Notes: a model not told the origin generated them from the letters alone. DNA of 38,650 nt from Planctomycetota bacterium (GCA_017303505.1 JAFLCP010000003.1:69429-108078), one strand, 5' to 3'; shown: positions 7,077 through 15,453, counted from the first letter of the stretch. A program made the numbers and translations.

Positions 7077-7766
7077 TCATAGCTTAACAACTCGAAAGTT
7101 ATCGAATCGCACCCAACGCTCTTCGTCGTCAGATTCGCCAAGGGCAAACAAACCAAAACCGAGTCCTGAGTCCGACTCGCGAACTGCAGAGTGAAAAAAC
7201 GTTTGGTATTTGCCAGTTTTGGATGGGCCGACTTGGAAGTGAGTATAGTGGCCACGCACCAGGAGTCGCAGTGGGCCAAGTTCCTTATCGGCGGGCCAAT
7301 ACTTGATCGTGTATTTGCCCGGATCACCCTCTTCTCCTGGCTTTCCAATAAACTCTACCTCACCAGGTGCAAACACAATATAGCCTTCGATATTGGTAAC
7401 TCGCCCCGTGAATGACGTCCCCACTTGGTCGTTGAGACTGATCCCTGCTTGCTCGCCGCGCTTCAATGTTTCATACACAACAGTAACATCTACTGAGGCG
7501 ACAACAGAATCCGCCGTGCTAAAAGGGAGATCAACTTTCAGCATGGGTTGAGGTTGCTTCTCCTTCTGAGGTTTCAGTCGAATCTCGAGAGCTCCTTCGC
7601 GAACTCGATAGTCGTTCGGGTCTAAGCCAACCATTTGCCACTTATCGGACAGCCCATTTTCAAAGTTATCTTCGAACAGCACTTCCTCCCCGACACAGAA
7701 CGGAGAGAACGAAAGACATCCCAGCAGAAGCAATAAAACGCTGCAGCGGAAATTTCTCTTTACCAT
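7077..7766 (-). CDS. Secreted beta-sandwich protein (concanavalin-A-like / DUF1080-like)
   Basis: A 229-residue protein from ATG 7766; an ATG four codons upstream (7778) is equally possible, and neither has a strong ribosome site. Residues 1-26 form a signal peptide (hydrophobic VLLLLLGCLSFSPF, then CVGEE). A cysteine in LLLLLGC could alternatively be a lipobox. The mature part starts LFEDNFENGLSDKWQM, alternates beta strands throughout and ends WVRFDNFRVVKL, the pattern of concanavalin-A-like domains of the DUF1080/LamG type that are abundant in planctomycetes. These often bind or act on glycans; no catalytic residues are evident here. Confidence 0.7.
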   Translation of the reverse strand: MVKRNFRCSVLLLLLGCLSFSPFCVGEEVLFEDNFENGLSDKWQMVGLDPNDYRVREGALEIRLKPQKEKQPQPMLKVDLPFSTADSVVASVDVTVVYETLKRGEQAGISLNDQVGTSFTGRVTNIEGYIVFAPGEVEFIGKPGEEGDPGKYTIKYWPADKELGPLRLLVRGHYTHFQVGPSKTGKYQTFFHSAVRESDSGLGFGLFALGESDDEERWVRFDNFRVVKL

Positions 7767-7986
7767 GGGTGATCTCATGCCATTCTGTGTTATGGGTTAT
7801 GCAGTAACCTTCCGTCCTACTCTTCCGAAGAGAGCTATGCCATGCACTCAATGGAGTCTACTGCATCGGCCCATGAATTTCGAGCGAATTCGAACATCCG
7901 TTTTCTCGAATCCAACCGAAGGATTATCAATTTTGAAAAGTGAATATCTCTAGCCGGCGGAAAATCAGCTGGCTCGGAAGGAAGCT

Positions 7987-8424
7987 TTACGAGCGTGCTC
8001 CACGAGATGTGTAAAGCAAGATACTACGAATGATGATGTCAACAAAAGCTAACGCGAAAAACGAAAGCCAACTCAAAACCACATATATGAGGACCACCCA
8101 CGGAAAGATACTTGGAAACGGAACTGGACCGGGTTGGTCCTTTAAGATGGAAGGTTCGTAGCATGGCCAGAGCCACAATCCCAAACCGACCAGTTGCACA
8201 AGACTCGTTAGCGACCACCAAGCCCAGTATAGCTTCGACCTAAAAGCTGAAATAATGGAACCTACCACGCCTGGTAAATTGCCAAAATTTGCAATTAGGA
8301 AATAAATGGGAAGGTATCCGATCCCAGCCCAGTCTGGTGCTATTATTGCATGCCTACAAACAAAGGTTATGACGAGCAACAAATTGATTTGAAGAACAAT
8401 GGAAACGATTCGCAAAGTGATCAT
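7987..8424 (-). CDS. Four-helix integral membrane protein, unknown
   Basis: A 145-residue protein from ATG 8424. Hydrophobic segments lie at about residues 4-27, 36-62, 66-86 and 106-136, with a short polar loop (EPSILKDQPGPVP) and a basic end (TSRGARS). No conserved motif recognised. It stands alone, with a 220-bp gap upstream of the secreted protein gene and a long gap on its other side. Confidence 0.6.
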   Translation of the reverse strand: MITLRIVSIVLQINLLLVITFVCRHAIIAPDWAGIGYLPIYFLIANFGNLPGVVGSIISAFRSKLYWAWWSLTSLVQLVGLGLWLWPCYEPSILKDQPGPVPFPSIFPWVVLIYVVLSWLSFFALAFVDIIIRSILLYTSRGARS

Positions 8425-9143
8425 AAATCATCATGTTTTCATTGGGCAACTAGCTAGATTCTATTGACGTCCGTTCGTGAAACGTGACATTGGACTCATT
8501 CTCGTGGACGGATATACTATACCTATCCCAAAAGGCGATTTGTATACGAGGTACAGGATCGATAAGAGAATTGGGGTATTGCGCTAGATCGCTTATTCGC
8601 CCCTAAGTCGCATGACAGTTCCTTCAGCTTTGTCGTTTGTCAACGTTAATTGCCAGCCCTGGATATGACGTTCCCTCGCGGCAATGATCTGCTAAGCGAC
8701 CGCGCAGTCGTAAGCTTGTTGAGCTTTATTCATCCATGATTTGCTTTGTTGCGGCTATTCATTGGATATCTTTCGTCAATAGATCGAGAATGAGAACGGT
8801 CGCGTGGGGATTGGTGAGAATCAAAGGAAGAGACGGAGTTTTGCACGTTTTGCAAAATGGCCAGCAGTAAAGGTGCGACCTAAATTTAAAACCAGAGTTG
8901 GGCGGATGTTGGATTGTCTTTGAGGGTTGAGTGAGCCACTTTGAAGATAGAAGCATCTTGGCGTTGCGTTATCTGACCCCTGATGTCGTCCTGGTGATCG
9001 AAATGTTCAGAGAGGCGAATAAGCTCTGTGTTGGTTTTGATGCCTGTTTCAGTTGTGAAGTCCAGGCAGGCGAAGCGTGGCTGCCGTCCTGAAGCGTTTT
9101 TGGTGTCTATCCAGGCTATGATTGCAACGTGCTGACGGTTCGA
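8425..9143. other. Gap without a supported gene; in-frame extension beyond the TPR gene stop
   Basis: No start-to-stop gene supported. On the minus strand, the frame of the TPR gene continues after its TAG (9144-9146) for 85 more codons to a TAA at 8886-8888, with protein-like composition (for example FACLDFTTETGIKTNTELIR). This could be coding sequence cut off by a stop, or chance. The rest (8425-8885) shows nothing I recognise. Confidence 0.4.
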
Positions 9144-10241
9144 CTACTTCTTCTCGGCGTCGTTTCGATATGGTTTCTTCTGTTCGTAGAGTTCTAGTCG
9201 CTTTTGCGAATCCGTTTTTTCTTCATCTGTTGAAGCCATTTCAGTCAACTTTTTCTGGTACTTGATCGCCGAATCCCATTCACCTGATTCTGCGTAGGCA
9301 GCAGCCAGGGTATCAACGCAATGCTTCGCTTTCCAAGCTGATAGTTCGCACGCTTTAATCGCAAGCTCGATAGCTTTCCTACCGTTACGGTAGTTTTCGT
9401 CGGGGTAAGTCGCATAAAGCCACGCGAGGTTGTTCAGGCTGTTTGCGTTTTCTGGTTCGAGTCGAATTGCTTCACTGTAGTCTTCAATGGCTGAATTCAC
9501 ATCGCCCCTTTTCAAAAATGCGCTACCGCGGTTGGCGTATGCTCCTGCATTATTAGGATTGAGACGAATTGATTCTGTATAGTCGTTGATCGCTAAGTCC
9601 AATTCACCCTTTTCTATAAGTGCATAACCACGGCTGAAAAATACCGTTGCATCCTGTGGGTCGAGGCGAATCGACTCCGTGCAGTCCTTGATCGCTAAGT
9701 CCAAGTCACCTTTACTTATAAATGCAGTCCCACGGCAACTGTATGTTATTGCATCATTGGGATCGAGCTGGATCGCTTTTGTGTAGTCGATGATCGCTAA
9801 GTCCATTTCGCCTTTGTCAAAATATGCATTACCACGGTTGACGTAAGGGGCTACGAGCTTTGGCTCAAGTCGAATCGCCTCTGAGCAGTCCTTGATGACG
9901 TTTTCGATTTCGCCTTTCTCTCTCCATACAGATGCACGGTTGCTCCAGTAATGGGAGTTCGACGGATTCAGTCGAATTCGCTCAGAAAAATGGTCAAGTG
10001 CTTCCTCGGTATCCATGACGTCCTTCTTTTGAACCCACGCTCGGCCTAACCAAAGCAAGTCACCATGGACATCTTCAACTGTTGCAGGGTAGTCTATCTT
10101 TTCAACGTCAAAGATCTCATCGCCGACCTTGGCAACGGCTCCCTCTTTCCAAAACACTCTTTTCCCTATCCATGAGTCACGCGCTTGAGCAATGGCAACT
10201 GCGGGAAGTAGCGCGAAGATCAGCAGTATTAGACGACACAT
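9144..10241 (-). CDS. Exported tetratricopeptide-repeat protein
   Basis: A 365-residue protein from ATG 10241, chosen because AAGGG lies eight bases upstream and residues 1-20 then form a clean signal peptide (RLILLIFALLPAVAIAQA). Residues 22-70 form a small beta-rich domain (GKRVFWKEGAVAKVGDEIF). From about residue 75 there are six or so TPRs with consensus YxNRGxAxxxKGxxDLAIxDYTxAIRLDPN, and a final divergent pair (KAIELAIKACELSAW, GEWDSAIKYQKKL) lies near 290-345. This layout is common in planctomycetes; it probably scaffolds protein contacts in the periplasm. No enzymatic motif. See the finding on the in-frame extension beyond the TAG. Confidence 0.85.
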   Translation of the reverse strand: MCRLILLIFALLPAVAIAQARDSWIGKRVFWKEGAVAKVGDEIFDVEKIDYPATVEDVHGDLLWLGRAWVQKKDVMDTEEALDHFSERIRLNPSNSHYWSNRASVWREKGEIENVIKDCSEAIRLEPKLVAPYVNRGNAYFDKGEMDLAIIDYTKAIQLDPNDAITYSCRGTAFISKGDLDLAIKDCTESIRLDPQDATVFFSRGYALIEKGELDLAINDYTESIRLNPNNAGAYANRGSAFLKRGDVNSAIEDYSEAIRLEPENANSLNNLAWLYATYPDENYRNGRKAIELAIKACELSAWKAKHCVDTLAAAYAESGEWDSAIKYQKKLTEMASTDEEKTDSQKRLELYEQKKPYRNDAEKK

Positions 10242-10324
10242 GGATTCGCCCTTAGGTGGCTTAGACAACTGACGTTTGATATTGATTATTGCCTTGCTTG
10301 AGTTGGTTTATAACCAAGGTTGCG

Positions 10325-10361
10325 CAGCACAGTCAGAGTTTTCGTCAGTTTCCCTGTGCTG
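10325..10361. promoter_or_regulatory. Hairpin upstream of the TPR gene
   Basis: CAGCACAG (10325-10332) and CTGTGCTG (10354-10361) are a perfect 8-bp inverted repeat with a 21-base loop, about 85-120 bp upstream of the TPR start. It may be a leader hairpin or protein site; no evidence decides. Confidence 0.3.
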
Positions 10362-10508
10362 TAGGGTTATGATGATGCATACCGACCATGCAGAACGAAA
10401 TAGCGAGTTGCAATATTTGCTCGATCAGTGAGTGCGCAAGGAGTTTAGTAAATCGGCAGCTTGATGTTTGGGCCAGACCAAATCAGATTGACAGAATGTG
10501 CGCAAGCA

Positions 10509-10540
10509 AACCGCCGCATGCCTTTCGGGACGCGGCGGTT
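10509..10540 (-). terminator. Terminator-like hairpin downstream of the cupin-like gene
   Basis: The 9-bp stem AACCGCCGC/GCGGCGGTT has a 14-base loop. On the minus strand it is followed by TGCTTG, a weak U-tract. It lies about 105 bp after the stop of the gene ending at 10645. Confidence 0.5.
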
Positions 10541-10568
10541 TATATCAACAAGCAACCTATTGAGTCTG

Positions 10569-10605
10569 CTCGTGCGACGATCAAGTTTCGTCGCACGAGT
10601 TTTCT
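10569..10605 (+). terminator. Strong hairpin with T-tract (plus-strand terminator form)
   Basis: A perfect 12-bp stem, CTCGTGCGACGA/TCGTCGCACGAG, with a 7-base loop, followed on the plus strand by TTTTCT. No plus-strand gene is recognised upstream, so it may act on the minus-strand transcript as a 3'-end hairpin or end an unrecognised plus-strand RNA. The surrounding gap 10242-10644 holds no supported gene. Confidence 0.5.
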
Positions 10606-10644
10606 CAAGGGCTCTATAAAAACGCTGCTTGCGTAGAATCAGGC

Positions 10645-11964
10645 TCAGGCTACGCCTGGGGTTTTGCTGTGCGCGTTTTGTGGGAAGTCGAAGGTTAACA
10701 CGAGCGGTTCGGTACCTGTGTTCTCGATTTCCACGCCGCCGTTGGACAGGGCAGCTTGGGTGATGAAGCCGATTTCGGGATAGATCTCGCCGAGAATCAT
10801 GTTCTGATGATAACGCACAGCCAACTTACCAACACGACCACTGCCGCCGTTGGTGTGGAACATCGTGGGGCACTCGGGACGGAAAACGGTCTTGGCACCT
10901 GGGGCCACGATGAGTCGCAGAATCGAGCACTTCTGGTCGCCTAGGAAATTTCCGTAAATGATCCACTTAGCATCGACGCCGTTCCCCTTGAACTCTTCCG
11001 CTGTGATAGCTGGACGCGAGTTCTTCAGAACGAAGTCTGGATCTTGGTTCGCTGCAAAGTCGAACTTCTCTACCAAATAATCCCAGTCTTCATGGCGAGC
11101 CTTTGGATAGTCTTCTTCACGACACGCATAAAATGCATCTTTGGCACCGATGCGTCCGTCAAGCGTTAGATCTTCAGCCAAGAAGTGCTCGTCCATCGTG
11201 ACGTGCAGTTCGTGCGTGCACAAGTTGGTTGGTGAATGCAATACGCCATTGGGCATCACGAAACCATCATCCAACTTCATCATCACGTGTGGTGCCAGGT
11301 GACGGATACCGTTGTACTCACCTTTTCCGAAGCTCTTCATGCAGGCGCGGAACTGTTCCTTGGTCACAAACGAATACAGACCCATCGCTGTTGTGTGATA
11401 ATGCGACGCGCTGACGCCCGGATTGTCATAGGAATTGATGTCATACACTTCCCACTTCGACCAGTGCAAGTGATCGGGAATCGGGTTCAAGTTGTCGAAC
11501 TTCTTCGAAACGATCGGCCAAGTTGGGTTGCCGAAAAGCTTCTTCGAGAAGGTGGTAACCTTTTCGCCGATTACCTTGTTGGGATCAGCGGTGATCAAAT
11601 CTTGAAGCGAAACAACTTGTCCATCCGCAGCGAGAACATGTGCTTCCCCTTCGCGAAACGGAGCCTTCTTGGTTCGAGTGTCGATAACCCCGGTCACGAT
11701 AGGAACTGTGCAGCACATCCACAGTTCATCGAGGCCGGTACCACCCATGTAGTCCGGATAGTACGAGCGGGCTTCGAGACGCAGACGTTTACCTGGCGTA
11801 CAAAATGTTCGGCCAGCGTATCGATGGAGTAGCTGGAGGACTCCGCCGTTCTGGTTCAGGGCGTTATCCAGAACCGTAGCGATGCCGCCGCTGGCCCCAT
11901 CGATCACATTCTGTCGTGGGTACTCGTGCAGTTTATCTGCGAGAATCGAGGTTGTACCAGCCAT
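10645..11964 (-). CDS. Large histidine-rich cupin-like protein, function unknown
   Basis: A 439-residue protein from ATG 11964, picked over the ATG at 11970 because GAGGAG is eight bases upstream of it and only two from the other. No signal peptide. Histidine pairs typical of metal-binding cupins occur at H165/H167 (DHLHW), H188/H190 (SASHYHTTAMG), H243 (GVLHSPTN) and H251/H254/H260 (CTHELHVTMDEH). The last 100 residues form a second beta-rich segment with FRPECPTMFHTNG. This suggests a bicupin metalloenzyme such as a dioxygenase or sugar-phosphate isomerase. I cannot match it to homogentisate dioxygenase or mannose-6-phosphate isomerase signatures, so I leave the function open. Monocistronic, with terminator-like hairpins downstream. 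Confidence 0.75.
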   Translation of the reverse strand: MAGTTSILADKLHEYPRQNVIDGASGGIATVLDNALNQNGGVLQLLHRYAGRTFCTPGKRLRLEARSYYPDYMGGTGLDELWMCCTVPIVTGVIDTRTKKAPFREGEAHVLAADGQVVSLQDLITADPNKVIGEKVTTFSKKLFGNPTWPIVSKKFDNLNPIPDHLHWSKWEVYDINSYDNPGVSASHYHTTAMGLYSFVTKEQFRACMKSFGKGEYNGIRHLAPHVMMKLDDGFVMPNGVLHSPTNLCTHELHVTMDEHFLAEDLTLDGRIGAKDAFYACREEDYPKARHEDWDYLVEKFDFAANQDPDFVLKNSRPAITAEEFKGNGVDAKWIIYGNFLGDQKCSILRLIVAPGAKTVFRPECPTMFHTNGGSGRVGKLAVRYHQNMILGEIYPEIGFITQAALSNGGVEIENTGTEPLVLTFDFPQNAHSKTPGVA

Positions 11965-12261
11965 GAGCATTGCTCCTCATTGAGTCTAAGAAAACGTGTT
12001 GGTTCCAAAGCATTCAGGAACGACAAAATATACCGTTTTTGCTGAAAAGTTCACGATAGGGGCGAGCGAATTTGAACCGGATAGTTTACATCGGGAATCG
12101 AAAGTGAAAAAAGAGGGGGCATTGCATAAGCAATTCCGATGGAAATTTGAAGCAGTGTCGAGGATGACGGCGAACACGCAAGTCGGTTAGCTCGCAAACG
12201 AATACAGTTCACCCCGATGATGGGGGCGAGCAGAAATGCACTCTTGAGCCGCACATCGTGA

Positions 12262-12420
12262 TTCGCCAATCGGAGGAGAGGAGAACAGGAGAGCAGTAGA
12301 CCGAGTAGAGAAGAGAGCGGATGATTGGCTTTTGAAAGTTGGCAGGTTGGAAAGTCTCTCTCGCCCGAGTAGCTCTACTGTTCTCCTGCTCTCTTCTCTA
12401 CTCTCTATTTTTTGGGCCTA
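12262..12420 (+). repeat. Hairpin-forming repeat, copy 1
   Basis: About 155 bp, beginning CCAATCGGAGGAGAGGAGAA. It carries the perfect 16-bp inverted repeat GAGTAGAGAAGAGAGC (12303-12318) / GCTCTCTTCTCTACTC (12388-12403) with a 69-base loop, then a T-run. It is highly similar to copy 2, 294 bp downstream. The remainder of the gap 11965-12261 shows nothing I recognise. Confidence 0.75.
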
Positions 12421-12558
12421 GGGGCTATGGATTAGTTGAAAATGCAAGTAAGCGTCTGAATATTGCGCTGTCAGTCTACTAGAAGACATCCAGGATGTGA
12501 ATTGTTCACCCCGCAGCAAATTGAGGATTGGTGAAATCCGACGGCGGCGAAACGGCAT

Positions 12559-12710
12559 GCCAATCGGAGGAGAGTAGAACAGTAGAGCAGTAGACCGAGT
12601 AGAGAAGAGAGCGGATGTTTGGCCTTTGAACATTGGCAGGTTGGAATGTCTATCACGTCTGAGAAGCTCTACTGTTCTCCTGCTCTCTTCTCTACTCTCT
12701 ATTTTTTTGG
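12559..12710 (+). repeat. Hairpin-forming repeat, copy 2
   Basis: Begins GCCAATCGGAGGAGAGTAG. The same 16-bp inverted repeat lies at 12597-12612 and 12682-12697, and the loop (GCCTTTGAACATTGGCAGG part) is nearly as in copy 1. It runs into the terminator next to the tRNA gene. Confidence 0.75.
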
Positions 12711-12728
12711 CCTTCCGGGCCAAAAAAA
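12702..12728. terminator. Symmetric terminator directly 3' of tRNA-Pro
   Basis: T7-GGCC-TTCCG-GGCC-A7: an 11-bp inverted repeat whose outer part is the T/A run itself, so it works in either direction. On the minus strand the T7 follows the tRNA discriminator base at once. Confidence 0.7.
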
Positions 12729-12803
12729 TCGGGGTGACAAGATTCGAACTTGCGACCTCTACGTCCCGAACGTAGCGCTCTAGCCAGGCTGAGCTACACC
12801 CCG
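12729..12803 (-). tRNA. tRNA-Pro (anticodon CGG)
   Basis: Cloverleaf assembled by eye: 7-bp acceptor stem CGGGGTG/CACCCCG, D arm GCTC...GAGC, anticodon stem CTACG/CGTAG with loop TTCGGGA (anticodon CGG, reading CCG), five-base variable loop, T arm GCAAG-TTCGAAT-CTTGT (one G-T pair), and discriminator A at 12729. The CCA end is not encoded; a T7 run follows directly. All stems pair, so it should be functional. Confidence 0.95.
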
Positions 12804-12941
12804 TTTGGAAGGTGAAAGTGCTTGGTGGGCAAACACTTAAGCAAAATTGGTGCAGGTTGGGAAGCGATTGGCGGGAAAAATCGGGTTGCGATTTTTGCCG
12901 AAAATCGGAGTCGGGAAAGCGCATTTTAGCTTGCCGAAATC

Positions 12942-12964
12942 GTACGTTCTAGACGTACTTTTTT
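12942..12964 (+). terminator. Hairpin with T6 next to the TlpA-like gene stop
   Basis: GTACGT-TCTAG-ACGTAC followed by six T on the plus strand. It abuts the stop codon of the minus-strand thioredoxin gene, and on that strand it is preceded by A6. Probably a weak bidirectional terminator. Confidence 0.45.
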
Positions 12965-14022
12965 CAACTTTCCACTTCGAGCTTCAGTTGCGTGGCAATC
13001 TCTTTGGCTCGTTCAGCCGCTTTGGAGAAGGGAGCTGTTTTGACGATCGCGCGAACCATCGTGGACATCTTGCGTTTCACCGGTGCCGGGAGAGCGTCGG
13101 CGGTATCGTTCGATACAGTACCATCTTTGCTACCTGTTGCGGCTAACACCGATTCATACGCAGCTTGAAGTTGAACCAATTGCTCCGCTGCTTTCAGGGA
13201 GCTCTGGAACTCGTCGTCTTTCTTCCATTCTTTTTGTAAGTCGGCAGCCTTTTTGCCGATATCATGGCCGCGATAAATCGTGGCCACACGCTTCATCACA
13301 TTCATGGCCCCAACCGGATCATCTGCTGCTCCGTCGCGGGCCATCGTGAAGAGCTTCTCGCCATAATCGTTCAATTGTTTCATCACATACTCAGCTTCTT
13401 CAGCCGTCTGCGCATCTTTGGAGCTGGTTAAGCCTTGAGCCTTGCGAAGAGCACTGGCAAAAGCACTTTCGCTTCGTAACTGTTCATTGAACGCAGTGAG
13501 CTTCTCGAGTTTACGTCCGCCCAAGATCATCGGCGGGGCATTAGCCACCGCTTGCCTTAACGCAGCTTCCACATCAAACGGTGAACCGCGAAACAAACAT
13601 TTCCCTTGATGATCGAACAACATGCAATGTGGGATGCCAGAGAAGTCACCACCTTTACTCAGGCCAGCGTTCTCCACAATCGGAAATGTGACGCCCAACT
13701 TTTGCACCGATTGCTCGATCGCTTCCACTGGTCCACCTTGAGCATGAACGCCCACAACCATCAAACCCATGGGACCGAGCTCTTTATGCAATTGCTCCAT
13801 TTTGGGCATGCTGACTAAACAAGGTGGGCAATTCACACCCCAAAATTCGACCAACACCACGCGATTTTTCAAATGCTCCGATGTGATCTCGCTACCGGAG
13901 ACTCGCTTCCCCAAGCGAATGTCATCGGGTGTCACCGACATATCGAAATCGGCTGCTGCAATCCACGAACTGAGACAGCTACAAAGTAAGAGAAAACCGA
14001 TGAGTGGATATTTAAGAGACAT
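12964..14022 (-). CDS. TlpA-like thioredoxin-domain exported protein
   Basis: A 352-residue protein from ATG 14022, with AGGA eight bases upstream. Residues 1-24 are a signal sequence; LLLC around C14 could alternatively be a lipobox. Residues about 35-165 are a thioredoxin/AhpC-TSA-type fold with the redox motif WGVNCPPC (C65, C68) and the cis-proline P131 (SGIPHC). The C-terminal 180 residues are alpha-helical, lysine- and alanine-rich and not recognised. TlpA/ResA-like proteins reduce disulfides in the periplasm, often for cytochrome c maturation, which would fit a haem-protein-rich genome. Such thioredoxin-plus-helical-tail proteins are frequent in planctomycetes. Confidence 0.85.
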   Translation of the reverse strand: MSLKYPLIGFLLLCSCLSSWIAAADFDMSVTPDDIRLGKRVSGSEITSEHLKNRVVLVEFWGVNCPPCLVSMPKMEQLHKELGPMGLMVVGVHAQGGPVEAIEQSVQKLGVTFPIVENAGLSKGGDFSGIPHCMLFDHQGKCLFRGSPFDVEAALRQAVANAPPMILGGRKLEKLTAFNEQLRSESAFASALRKAQGLTSSKDAQTAEEAEYVMKQLNDYGEKLFTMARDGAADDPVGAMNVMKRVATIYRGHDIGKKAADLQKEWKKDDEFQSSLKAAEQLVQLQAAYESVLAATGSKDGTVSNDTADALPAPVKRKMSTMVRAIVKTAPFSKAAERAKEIATQLKLEVES

Positions 14023-14112
14023 CACGCGGGTCCTGATTCGAAAAGAATTGCGACCTACGGATTATAGCAGATTTGGCACGCCAATGCGTGATTTTGGCGA
14101 TGGTCCCATTAG

Positions 14113-14241
14113 CCGACAGCGTTAGCTGCGGTTTGCCGTCGACCTGGCGACAATACGCATTACGCGGTGAATGTCGGAAGAAAGTTCCACCTCAGAAATT
14201 CACCGACAGCGTTAGCTGCGGTTTTCCGTGGACCTGTCGAC
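14113..14241 (+). repeat. Direct repeat CCGACAGCGTTAGCTGCGG, two copies 90 bp apart
   Basis: Copies at 14113-14150 and 14203-14241 share CCGACAGCGTTAGCTGCGG and a following TTT-CCGT-GACCTG-CGAC. The gap 14023-14477 otherwise has no gene I can support. Confidence 0.7.
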
Positions 14242-14477
14242 GACGGTTGATCTACGACTGCAAACTCGCACGGGGGCGGACGAGGCTGGCGCATATTCTC
14301 TCCCTTCCTCGATAAAGCAACTGGTAGATGTACTCCAATTAGGCAGTTGAATTCGTTTTCGAATCCAGCGAAAAGGGAATCAGAGTGAAGGGAATAGAAT
14401 CACGGCCCTTGTAAGAGCAAAGACACTACTAGCTTGAAAGCGGTTCAGTTTTTTGGCGAGTTGATACATCGACTTTC

Positions 14478-15296
14478 TCAGTTCACCAGTGCTTCTAGAG
14501 CTTCCAGCGTATTGGCTGCTATGGCGATTTGGCCGTTGGGCACACGGTAGTCGCGAGGATTGATGCGGATCAATGTGGCATCCATTCGGGCGACCAACAT
14601 TTCGCTTTGATGTCGAACCGTTGGGATGGCAGTTCCCGCGCCGCATTCGATCACAACCAGAGGACCGTCGATCGATCGCAGCCACTCTCCGAAGCGAGAC
14701 TGTTGTTGATCACTCCGGTCGCTATCCCAATACCAATCGCCAAACATCAGAATGTTGGGACGCAGCAAACAACCACACTTGGGACATTGCGGCAGCGGCT
14801 TCGTCGCGCGCATGGTTTCGTGATCGACATGAACCTCAAATGGATCGGCCGATAGGATACCGACACCACACGAGTCGACACATTGCATATGGTGAATGGA
14901 TCCATGTACTTCATAGACCGAATCGTCGCTGAAGCCGCTGCGTTGAAAATGACCATCCACATTGGATGTGAAAACAAAATGCGTTCGTCCCGCTTCTGTA
15001 CACCAACGTCGCAGAATGTCAAAGCCCGCATGAGGCTTCGTCTGACGATAGAGATTCAAGCGATGCCCATAGAAACCCCAGCCCAACGATGGATCTTCGC
15101 GAAACCATTGTGGATTCGCTAACTCTTCAAATCGCAAGCCGAGTTTTTGATAGGGTGGATAGGCTCGCCAAAATCCCTCGGTCCCACGAAAGTCGGGCAA
15201 GCCAGAATCGACGCCCATACCCGCTCCGGCACATATCAAAATAGCCTGCGCTTTTTGAATCACTTCTTGGGCACGTTGGATGTCGGTGGATAACAT
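14478..15296 (-). CDS. Sir2-family NAD-dependent protein deacylase
   Basis: A 272-residue protein from ATG 15296; the open frame reaches back to 15473, but those 59 codons carry no sirtuin sequence. The NAD-binding motif GAGMGVDSGLPDFRG is at residues 24-38, SNVD at 111-114 and the catalytic histidine is H131 (EVHGSIHH). A structural zinc site is formed by C139, C143, C171 and C174 (CVDSC, CPKC). The expected position of the class III deacylase Tyr/Arg pair is not evident to me, so acyl preference is open. Sirtuins remove acyl groups from lysines in the cytosol, coupling this to NAD status. The gene is single, with gaps on both sides. Confidence 0.9.
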   Translation of the reverse strand: MLSTDIQRAQEVIQKAQAILICAGAGMGVDSGLPDFRGTEGFWRAYPPYQKLGLRFEELANPQWFREDPSLGWGFYGHRLNLYRQTKPHAGFDILRRWCTEAGRTHFVFTSNVDGHFQRSGFSDDSVYEVHGSIHHMQCVDSCGVGILSADPFEVHVDHETMRATKPLPQCPKCGCLLRPNILMFGDWYWDSDRSDQQQSRFGEWLRSIDGPLVVIECGAGTAIPTVRHQSEMLVARMDATLIRINPRDYRVPNGQIAIAANTLEALEALVN

Positions 15297-15421
15297 GATG
15301 GGGTAAGCAATAGGTGAAGGTCGATGAATGATGTAAGCGATAAATAATGGGCTGATGCGTATTGTAGCAAAGCGAAGTAGGAGAACGTGTTGCGCGAGAA
15401 TGCTTGGTAGCCGGTAAGTCG

Positions 15422-15453
15422 CGGTTCCGCTGGTGTAAAGCCAGCGGAGACCG
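15422..15453. repeat. Hairpin upstream of the Sir2 gene
   Basis: CGGT-TCCGCTGG and CCAGCGGA-G-ACCG pair over 12 bp with one bulge around the loop TGTAAAG. It lies about 125-155 bp upstream of the start at 15296. A 13-bp perfect tandem duplication, CGTCGTAATTCGT twice, follows at 15568-15593. Confidence 0.55.

Noticed and set aside
10388-10636. 82-codon plus-strand ORF
   Set aside because: It spans both terminator-like hairpins and has no recognisable protein features.
11229-11832. Plus-strand ORFs opposite the cupin-like gene
   Set aside because: They are antisense shadows of a well-supported minus-strand gene.
10645-11964. Homogentisate 1,2-dioxygenase or mannose-6-phosphate isomerase
   Set aside because: Length and histidine content fit loosely, but the signature segments of either family are absent.
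12418-12924. 168-codon minus-strand ORF across the tRNA gene (segment SSAWLERYVRDVEVASSNLV)
   Set aside because: This peptide is the translation of the tRNA-Pro gene in a wrong frame, a well-known false ORF; the rest of the frame is repeat.
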